From Ariolimax columbianus (taxonomy: Eukaryota > Mollusca > Gastropoda > Stylommatophora > Arionidae): a stretch of 64,000 bases of DNA. The translations under genes were made by a program, and so were the position numbers. Each line of letters begins with the position of its first letter. Within the stretch, counting starts at the first letter, position 1. Where the stretch lies: positions 47,898,916-47,962,915 of the forward strand of contig JAVGWX010000002.1 of NCBI GenBank assembly GCA_036924085.1. The letters are read 5' to 3'. This document shows positions 55,760 to 64,000 of this stretch, piece after piece. The notes under the pieces were generated by a model. That model was not told the DNA's origin. It saw only the letters and a list, made by a program, of their open reading frames with translations, and did no database searches.

Positions 55760-55920
55760 TTCGTTCTCAATCTCCCAATACCATTCCTGAACAGGGCTTT
55801 GCAAGCAGCAGGATCTAGTCGGGAGAACAGAATGAGCTGTGTCGCTAGTTTACAGATTGACTGTGACATTTGCACCTTTCGGTCCGACACATCCACCTTC
55901 AGCAGGACCACTATCTTTAC
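55760..55920 (-). repeat. SINE1 copy
   Basis: Minus strand: gctgaaggtggatgtgtcgg, accgaaaggtgcaaatgtca, cagtcaatctgtaaactagc, cattctgttctcccgactag, gggagattgagaacgaatgc, agaag. Confidence 0.82.
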
Positions 55921-56434
55921 TGTTGTCCTTGATATATGTGCAGTTTGGTAGTGATGGCCCTCAGTACAAGATTGTAATCAGTTGTACATGAATGGTCATG
56001 ACAACTTTACATATGATAGGAATCTACAGTATCCTAACATAACCTATGATCTAGGAGACCACAGATAGTGTCCACCTCCTGAAGACAGATAAGACTAATG
56101 GCATTGACATACCTCACTGATGGGGGATTTATAGGGCCCTTAACAAAAACTAATTTGTGTCGTAGCACATACCTAAGAGTTACATAATTAATAAAGGAGA
56201 CTCCAATACACGATATTGCTCACCTTGATGATTGAATAGACGTCTGTGTTGGAAAGAACATACCACCTAAAATTGCTGTAGTGGTTTCCAAGAGGGTGGT
56301 ATGTGTGACAGAGATGATAATAGGTCCACTGAAACTAAACCGTAAGGAGTGATTAATCGTGACTACAACTCATGACATTGAACACAGCGTGTTTAGATGT
56401 ACCATCTTAAAATGTATTTCCTTCATCATTTCAG
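55921..56434. other. intron, nothing recognised
   Basis: Ends with a strong acceptor, tttccttcatcatttcag, at 56434. Confidence 0.5.
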
Positions 56435-56488
56435 TCATCAGTTGGTGAAGCATACAATGGACAAGTCTCAGAACTAGCTGACACCTGA
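56435..56488 (+). CDS. small two-TM protein gene, terminal coding exon
   Basis: Phase 0 after a long pyrimidine tract and cag; reads SSVGEAYNGQVSELADT, then TGA at 56486-56488. It joins exon 2 (ending HHFDVF, phase 0) without frame change. Its 17 codons alone are weak evidence. The support is the best acceptor in this part of the window, the matching phase, and the long repeat-free, AT-rich sequence with several AATAAA signals that follows, as expected of a 3' UTR. An alternative terminal exon cannot be excluded. Confidence 0.55.
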   Translation, partial: SSVGEAYNGQVSELADT

Positions 56489-58342
56489 TCAGCCAAGTCT
56501 GACAACCAGCTGATCAGCCAGGCACAAGTATTATTTGGACATATTTTCTTTGCGGCATTTGGATAAACGTTAAGTGTAAAAATGTGGAATCTCTGTTCTG
56601 TTAAGAGTCAACGTCACTGCACACCAGGTTAACCCCAATTTGTGCAGTCTTACTCAGCAAATGACCAAGAGTGTGGTTACTGAAGATACTAGTGGTCCTG
56701 CAATGTCCTTTCAGACTACCATCTCTAATCGACTTTAAAATTTTGCATTGTCAATTCATCACGTGTACTGTCAGCATACATGAAAAGGTCATTGATAACC
56801 CAAGAATGCCACACCCATATCCAAGGCCCCTACAAAGGGTGCCTTTGAGGCAAGTACGTTGGCTTGTTCATTGACCATGTACTCCAGCATGACCAGGACA
56901 GTAGAATCCCAGAGGCTAATAAATTATAAACAAAATAGACACATTATTGCACTCCAAAAACACTCAGTGTTTCTTTCTAGAGTGCTTTTCACTGTTTTTC
57001 TGGTACAACAATATTCAGCCTAGTTTGTTTACTGCATGCATGAAAATCCTGTTAATTATATTAATCAAACTGTGTGTTAAGTACTTTTTGATTACCGTAC
57101 TTCTGTATTTATATAATCATTTTGGTTTGATGGCAGTAATGAATATTTAGTGATTAGTGCATATATAAATTACTATTTTTCATTGAACCCTATTGCGGCA
57201 AAAGGTGCCTGCCAAATTTATGCGTGCATACACCCCAATGTTCTCAGAAACGCATGTCAGACCTTCCAGTTATTTTCACATCTATTTTTAAATAAGAAAA
57301 ACAAGTATGTATACATTTTAAAATTGCTTAACACTTTTTAGTCATAGATTCTATACCATGGATGTGGCATGCATGCAAGAGGTACCAAAATTGTTTTTTT
57401 TATTTAACCATGCTTAGTAGCTAATTTCAGAGTGTGCGGTCAGATGCGCTAAACAGTGAAAAATATGACAGTGCTGGTGAAAAAAGTGAATTATGTGTAG
57501 ACATTTTTATGAGTGTAAACAATGATGATTGTGAAAGAATCTCACAATGTGTCATGTGGCTCTCTAAATGAACAATTTTCACTTTTACAGATGATGGCAA
57601 TGAAATAGACAGACTTCACATTTGATACTGTTAACGGTGGCATATTGTGTTCTGTACATTTCGTTTTTTTTAAAGAGCCATACAAATTAGATAAAATGTA
57701 AAAATATTTAACAAAAACCATTTAAATATTCATAAAAAGCAATGCCGTTTAATATATTTTAAGTGATATAATTCTGTATCAGAAATAAATTGATAAGCTA
57801 TATTTTTCTGAAGCTTTAGCTTTCGTTTAATCATCATTTATATTTTACATAGCATATGTGGGGATTAAAAAATAAATTCCTTCCTGCACTTCAGGCAATA
57901 TTTTAGGGCATAGGCTGAATAGTAAATGTGTTCACCATACTGACACTGTGCTAGTTGCTGAAGAGAATGCAGGTCAGAAAGGCTACCTTTACCACTTTTG
58001 TTATGCCTAATGCTGCAGTGAGACTAACATTTAGGTTTCAAGTTTAAAATAAATTTAGTGTTTGGAATTATTACATATCATAAGTTCAACCATTTTCCAA
58101 TTAAATGATTACCCAATCCACAAATTGCCTGTACTAAGCTTCCAAAATTGTAAATAACACAATGTGATATATGTCTCATATTTTCTTACAAAATGTATTT
58201 TTGTAGCATAACTTTTTTGGAAATATTTAAAAATAAAAATGAATTCTAACATATTTGGTGTTTTTTTTAAATTTTATGTTTTAATTGTATTTACACATTT
58301 TTATTTATATCCCCAGTAATATAAATGTTAGTTGTCAATAAA
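56489..58342 (+). other. probable 3' UTR of the two-TM gene
   Basis: About 1.85 kb without SINE, LINE or tandem repeats, which is rare in this window, and very AT-rich. AATAAA occurs at 57784-57789, near 57870, near 58046 and finally at 58337-58342. ORFs of 63-67 codons here have no homology. Confidence 0.45.
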
Positions 58343-58668
58343 AAAAACATATAGGTAATGGCAGCTGGACAAAAACAACCAACACCTACTTTACTGCCAC
58401 AAGTCCTTTACCAGGGACAAAAAAAAGAATGAAAACTAACCCACAAAAACAGGACATGATTTTTTAGAGGTTTAAGAATGCCACCTCACCTGAATGTGCT
58501 GGAAAAGTGCAAGACAATGTATAACAGTTGTGAAATAGAGTGGACCTAACAAGAAACAGTCAATGATTACACAGACAATAACATGAACAAATCCCTAAAA
58601 ACATATCAAGAGACAGCCATGAGTACACAAATTAATTAATAAACAATAAGAAGAGCGTACTATAAATA
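58343..58668. other. intergenic, nothing recognised
   Basis: No supported feature. Confidence 0.4.
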
Positions 58669-58682
58669 TGTGTGTGTGTGTG

Positions 58683-58716
<34 letters not shown>
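58669..58716. repeat. (TG)n(TA)n(GA)n microsatellite
   Basis: tgtgtgtgtg, tatatatata and gagagagaga runs in series. The downstream block resembles 6.33 kb. Confidence 0.95.
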
Positions 58717-58979
58717 TGTAAGGCAAATGTATGAAATGTTATCAAACAACTCAAGCTCAAACCAATGCGAATCATCAGGGGACGATGCCAGTGATTCTGA
58801 TGTCTACCTTGCCCTGGTGTTCATGACTATTGAAGTGTTTCTGTCAGGACTGTAGGCCACCAGAGGAGCGTCAGGTAATACATGTGCAGAAAGATATGAC
58901 ATAATGTTCATCTGGTTGAACAGTTCTGAGACTGGTTGACTCTATCCTCTGCAGAGCTCTTCATTTCAGCATATGTTTG

Positions 58980-60720
58980 TACTTGAATGTCTCTGCATAC
59001 CTGAGCTGTAAAGATGAGTCTTGGTCACCCACCACCTTCCTTTTATATCTTCTGTAGAAGATTTTCATGTCTTATATTGTGGCCAAGTCAATCTTCATCT
59101 CTGTATCATGTTCAATATTTGTGTTTGTGCCCACTTCAGTAAGCACATTGTCATTGGATCGTCTTTCTGTCAAGTTCACTCTTTCAATTCCGCAGTAGCA
59201 CCATATTTAAAATGTCATCCATCTTTTATTAGCCCCATGCAGTATAATTAGCCATATATGAATAGCGATTATTCCTTTTCTCGGTTCTATATGAGGTTAG
59301 CAATTTCTGTTTTTCTATTAAGCCCTTTTTGCCAATGCAATCCATGTATCTCATTGTAAGCATTTTCTGTTATAGTTTGCCATAAATTTATAAAACTTCT
59401 GTACTTGTTTTGATTATTTTACCATTGATAATCATATCCATTTGTCTATGTTGCTTGGATATTACCAGTCTTTGTCTTCAATGTGTTTATTTTCATGCCA
59501 AACACTTTAGCTGAGCTGTTAATTTGCTTAATTTTCAAACTGTCATAACGGCCAAAATTCAGCCCTCATAGTTCTTCCTGTGGTGCTGCAACCATAAAAA
59601 TCAGCCAAAAGGAAAATCGTATTTAAATTTGTGAATCTGATTTTTTTCCATTAGCAAAGGGTAGATTACTATAAATAATTGGTTTTTCTTCCGGTTCGAT
59701 TCTTAAAGCGTTGTCAAATCGTAACATTTATTTTTAATGGTTGTTTTCCATTTGAACTGAGCAAGATATTTATTTTTTTAAATTTCTGCCTCCATCATGT
59801 CTGATGATGGAAAGGGTCCCTCAGGACTATATAGTAAATCTAGACATTCATTATTTGAAGTTCTTCCGATGGACAAAAGTATTATCAGAAATGATTTTGA
59901 GGACATGACAGTGATTAGTAGTAATGGTGAAGACGAATCAGATTGAGATATCAGCATGCTTGGCTCTGGGTTGCCACTGACCACTTTGGTTGGGACAAGT
60001 TGGATATTGAAGGGAATAGACCACGCTTAGACCCTAATTTCATTGTTAGAAATCAACAGCTCTCAGAATATAGACTTAGAAAGCTGGATTATTTATAATA
60101 TGACTGTGGTACCAACCAAAAGACTAGAGAGAAAAATATATTCTGTCTATTGCTGCAACGTTCCAGAATTTCAGCCACCAACAGTTCAGCCTCAAGTTGG
60201 ACATCTCATGCCATATGTTGTGCATCAAACGTGCCTTGGCACCACAGAACAAATGCACTTGACAGTTGTAGGGTTTTTAAGTGGTATTTGTAATGTTGCT
60301 ACTGATCCTCATCAAATTTGATGGCATTAACTTTTATACCATTTCACACATTACAACTACAAAACATCATTTTCCGTCATCTCAGAAAACAAGCAACTCT
60401 ATCGCTCCAACTGATTTTATTGAAACTGGATGTGTTAGTCGTCCTTTGATTAAAATAATTGCTTCTTGAATTTCATACAGGTTCTCTTCTCAATTAGACT
60501 AATGATTGGTCTCTCTATACCTATTTGTTGCAAAATCTAAAAATGTTTGCTCCAGGGAACTTGATCAAAGGCTTTCTTGTAGTCAATAAAACAGTATAAA
60601 TAGTGGTCATACTTGATCTATCTTTTTTTCTGAGACAAGCTGCAATGATACGATGGCATTCTGTGCACCTCTGGCCCCGTGAAATAATAACTGGTTATCT
60701 TTCAGTATCACATCTTCTTC
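58980..60720 (-). pseudogene. LINE-B: endonuclease-RT LINE with two insertions
   Basis: Minus strand, 5' to 3': KKFNAVECGQF (63146-63240, beyond the inserted LINE), ARGAQNAIVSLQLVSEKKID (60.66), YCFIDYKKAFDQVPW with the first Asp (60.58-60.55), IKGRLTHPVSIKS (60.44), then a foreign stretch, then NSSAKVFGMKINTLKTKTGN (59.53-59.46), ERVNWTE- and DMKIFYRRYKRK-like tail motifs by frame changes (59.20-59.03). Stops throughout. The YADD block is missing in the interrupted part. Confidence 0.78.
59560..60370. other. unidentified insert (about 0.8 kb) in LINE-B
   Basis: It separates two consecutive parts of LINE-B. On the + strand an ATG at 59797 opens MSDDGKGPSGLYSKSRHSLF and DESD before a stop at 59943; acidic starts of this kind occur in piggyBac-type transposases, but nothing further confirms that. 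An ORF of 92 codons follows (60043-60321) without a recognised domain. Confidence 0.4.
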
Positions 60721-60721
60721 T

Positions 60722-63145
60722 TCGTACGCAGTCAGGCAGTAACCATTATTTTCCGAAAAAAGCGGCGGTCATCCTGAGGCTGTCGACACTGCCATAGAGC
60801 TTGTCTTGTGGTTCCACTGGTGATGGCCACATCTGCTCTCTCTGATCCTCGTATGTCGGGCAGTTCCGCAGCAGATGTTCAGCGGTCATTTTCCCGGTAC
60901 CACACGGGCATTCGTCGGTTCCACCTATCTTTAATTTGTTGAATAGGTGGTACCTCAGTCTATTGTGGCCAGTGCGAAGTCTGAAGACAACGACCTGCTC
61001 TCTTCTGTTCAACTGGTAATAGGCATCGTTTTTGGTGTAACCACTATGTTCGGTTTCCGATTTGGTCATGTATCTGGCTTTAATAAGCCGTTTTGACTCT
61101 TCGTACGCCATACTAGTATCTGTTTGTGGTAGTCTTGCACCTTCTTTTGCCAGTCTGTCTGCCTCCTCGTTGCCTTTGGATGTTGCAGTATGATGGGACC
61201 CACTGTACCACTACCCTTTTTGGTGCGGACTGCTGGCATAGTTGACAGAGTACTGCTCTTAAGTCATTAAGCTCAGTGTTTTTCTGGCTTTTTAGCGCTG
61301 TGACTACGGCCAGAGCATCTGTAAGCAGGAATGTATGGCTTTCATTTTCTTTATGTGTCACCATTTCTTCCACTGCCGCCCTCAGTGCCTCTGCCTCCGC
61401 TCAGAAATTGCTTGTGTACTTACTTACCAGTAGCGAATGACAGTGTTATTTTTCTGCCATTTAGTAGGTTCAGGAATGCTCCTGCCCCTCCGTTCTGTGT
61501 AGTGTTTGTTACAGAACCGTCGGTGTATGCATGGGTCCAGTCCATGTTTGGGTAGTTTTTCGATATAAAGCTTAGGGTAGTATCTCTCCTTTCTTTTTCA
61601 GTCAGGCAGTTTTTGTTTCCAATACCTGGTATATTTTCTACCACCTCTGGAAATATATCCTGCCTCCAGGTACTTTTTCGTACAGTAGTGATGGGCTTTG
61701 GTGTTGTTAGTGCGTTTATGGGATCTTCGTGCATCTTTGCTTTGGCTATTTCTGCAAAGTTTCTCCGCTTTAGTTTCCCATTTCCCAAATTGTTTAGTCT
61801 CTGGTGCATTGGATGGTCAGTCAGTCTTCGGAGTTTCTCTGACTGCAGCTGGGCTCTGCAGTCTCTTCTATTGGTCATGGATTGCAGTTTTGTAATCTTT
61901 TCAAGTTCTACAATAGGCGTTGACTTCATGCCTCCTGTTATAACTCTCATGGCTTGGTTTTGAAGTTTGCTAACTTTATCGAAGTTCGCTTTTGCTGCTG
62001 TTATCCATGCCGCAATGCCATACTCAAGAACTGGTCTCACTCTTCCAGTGTACAGTTTCTTTAGTATGCTTTCGTCTGCTCCCCAGCGTGTGCCAGCAAG
62101 TTTCCTCATGATTGCCATTCTTTCTCTGGCTCTCATTCGGTTTCTCTCGATCTGAATTTTCCACGTCATGCGCAGATCAAATGTGACTCCCAGATAGTTT
62201 GGGTTGTCGTTTGGCTGCAGGAATTGGCCATTTAAACTTAATTTGGTATTTTGGGGTTTGATTGAAAGCGAGAATATTGTATATGTGGGTTTTCTCCTCG
62301 TTTATTTTGACCAGCCATGAGTTCCCCCACTCTTCCAGCGATGTTAGGGCCTGCTGCATCCGATTTCTTGCTATGGTGACATTCTTTTCAGAGGTCCACA
62401 TAGCCAGATCGTCTGCAAACATTGAGCTATGGACTCTTCTTGGTATATTCTCTGTAATGTCGTTTATATACACCAGGAAGAGTGTGGGTGACAGTACTCC
62501 CCCTTGGGGTACTCCCTGCTCGAGTGTCACCTTTTTGCTCATCTGCCCTTGTACTTGGACTCTGGCCGTTCTTTTTTGGAGGTAGTGGTTGATCCACTTG
62601 TACATTTTCCCACAAACATCACTTCTTCTTAGCTTGGCTCTAAGTCCGTCTTTCCAGACTTTGTCAAATGCTGTTTCCAGATCCACCCAAACAGCTACTG
62701 TGTGTTTCTGTGCCTGGTAGGCATCTTCTATTTCCTGGGCTATGAGGATGACCTGGTCCTCAGTGGATCTGTGCTGTCTAGGGCCGGCTTGCTGTGGAAT
62801 TAGTATTCGTTTTTCTTCCAGATGCCACATCAGTCTGGTGTTTATCATCCGTTCCATCAGCTTGCCGACACAGCTCAGTAGGCTGATGGGCCTGTATCCA
62901 TTTGGATCTGTTTTGTCCTTTCCTGTTTTTGGTACTGGTACCAGTATTGCGTCTTTCCATGCCTGGGGTACAATTTCCCTTTTCCAGCTTTGGTTCAGGA
63001 CCGATAGCAGTTTCCTCTTCGCTGTTTGGCCCAGCCCCATCAGCATTTCGTTTGTTATCCCGTCTCTTCTCGGGAGATTTCCTTTTCTTTAATGTTCTCA
63101 TAGCCTCTTCCATTTCGCTCATTGTTAATTTGGCCATCATGATGG
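60722..63145 (-). mobile_element. RNase H-bearing LINE, copy 4, minus strand, 5' truncated
   Basis: Starts (5' end, near 63145) at MMAKLTMSEMEEAMRTLKKR, then NGYRPISLLSCVGKLMERMI, DLETAFDKVW, VPQGGVLSPTLFLVYINDIT and MFADDLAMW with the catalytic pair, the thumb LKKLYTGRVRPVLEYGIAAW, YTDGSVTNTTQNGGAGAFLN, an RNase H part with a frame break near 61.4 kb, FLLTDALAVV, CPCGTGKMTAEHLLRNCP and the 3' end gcgtacgaagaagaag at 60722. Frameshifts near 63.05, 62.2, 61.4 and 61.1 kb. The SHCN motif reads SYCN followed by a frameshift. It is inserted in LINE-B in the same orientation. Confidence 0.9.
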
Positions 63146-63240
63146 TTATTCAAAATTGACCACATTCTACTGCATTGAATTTTTTTGGGCAAAGGAATTA
63201 TTACCTGGGTATTGAAGTTGTGTGATCTTTTGGCTATAAT
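63146..63240 (-). pseudogene. LINE-B, 5' remnant beyond LINE copy 4
   Basis: The minus strand reads LCPKKFNAVECGQF then a stop; it fits the part of an endonuclease-RT LINE just before the RT fingers, so LINE-B continues on this side of the insertion. Confidence 0.6.
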
Positions 63241-63404
63241 GCATTGTAGTACATTTCATTAACATGCTTAAAATTGCATTTTGCAGAACAAGATATTACG
63301 GACCGAGGATGAACATACATACATATGCGTGCCTATCTATATCTGGCATAAGAAATTAATAATCCGATGATAATTCACTAATAACAAATTTTGTTTAATT
63401 ATCA

Positions 63405-64000
63405 GGTTTTAGAAAAGGTAGGCAAGAGGGATCACATCCTTAACATAAGAAATATATAAAAATGCAGAGAGTACAATGTGGATGTACATACATGCTTTAT
63501 GGATTACACAAAAGTGTCTGTATACAAACAACACCAAGCTTTGTTGACCATAATGAGAGACATGGGGTTCCCAAAGCATTTGATTGAATCACTATACCAG
63601 GAACAACAAGCATCAGTCAGAATAGCCAGCAAAACGTTAGACTGGTTTGTGAAGTTCAAAAGAGGGTAAGATAGGGGGAATGCATACTCTCCCCCTAACT
63701 AAATATATATGCTGAATCTATAATGAGGAATGTCAAAAATGATGGAAAGTATAACAATCTTGGGAGCGAGATACCAGAGCTCTCAAAGAGCGCTGCGCAC
63801 CGCGAAGACCAAAATCTATACCTGAATATAAGTAAAACCAAGATAATGAGCAGAAACAAGACAAACACCAAACCTAAAGTTATTCTAGAAAAACAGGAAA
63901 TTGATAAAGTTACAAGTTTTGAGTACTTTGGCTCAATTATAAGCAAGAAAAGTAAGTCAGATGGATAATGGCTATTTCAATGCAGAGATTTAGAATAAAA
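63405..64000 (+). pseudogene. endonuclease-RT LINE fragment running off the window
   Basis: Reads VLEKVGKRDHILNIRNI, YNVDVHTCFMDYTKVSVYKQ (first Asp, 63.5 kb), MRDMGFPKHLIESLYQEQQA, SVRIASKTLDWFVKFKRG, then a broken LSPxL-x-x-IYAES block, IMRNVKND, and LYLNISKTKIMSRNKTN with VTSFEYFGSIISKKSKSDG. The YADD block is deleted between about 63.74 and 63.80 kb. Continues beyond 64000. Confidence 0.82.

Noticed and set aside
60043..60321. 92-codon ORF as a piggyBac transposase
   Set aside because: Only the acidic start of the neighbouring reading hints at piggyBac; no DDD-region motif or terminal repeats were found.

Overview
The window is animal nuclear DNA, not bacterial or viral. It holds split genes with GT-AG introns, dense tandem repeats, tRNA-derived SINEs and many decayed non-LTR retrotransposons (LINEs). 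The LINE families (RNase H-bearing elements with GAA tails, CR1, and several 'endonuclease-reverse transcriptase' types) and a SINE-like motif around CGACATGCTTGG suggest a lophotrochozoan, most probably a mollusc and perhaps a heterobranch gastropod. That placement is inference from remembered family resemblance, not a search result.

Two host genes can be supported, both on the + strand. The first is the 3' half of a TRPC-family cation channel. It spans about 1.5-31.4 kb in six coding exons (1589-1797, 9432-9635, 14305-14434, 18446-18598, 26171-26285, 30972-31413), whose splice phases fit at every junction. They encode the pore and S6, the TRP-box region, the proximal C-terminal helix, a proline-rich linker and a C-terminal coiled coil with the stop codon. 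The second is a small, unrecognised gene at about 49.9-58.3 kb with three phase-compatible exons (49861-49944, 52326-52571, 56435-56488). It encodes about 127 residues with two hydrophobic segments and seems to have a long AT-rich 3' UTR.

Most of the rest is repeats. About 20 minisatellite arrays (units 15-72 bp) take up roughly 11 kb by my addition. One RNase H-bearing LINE family has four copies: 19724-24270 (near full length, frame-disrupted), 46753-48721, 54356-54575 and 60722-63145 (minus). Three of these have 12-13 bp target-site duplications that I can read directly. Other LINE remnants are CR1 (35480-37545 and 18868-19075) and endonuclease-RT types at about 10.07-11.1, 26.9-28.0, 28.6-30.1, 33.1-33.6, 44.9-45.5, 49.3-49.7, 50.6-50.9, 51.6-51.8, 59.0-60.7 and 63.4-64.0 kb. 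At least four SINE-like families recur; one of them (SINE1) ends in the same GAA-type tail as the RNase H LINE.

The most striking structures are: a nested, TSD-bounded LINE insertion inside the 3' end of a related LINE; a textbook 5'-inverted LINE at 26870-28042; two cases where a minisatellite with a codon-multiple unit has grown inside a LINE reverse-transcriptase frame without closing it; a three-level nest at 59-63.2 kb; and an unusual pore sequence and exon start in the TRPC channel. I see no CRISPR array, operon, rRNA or functional tRNA gene.
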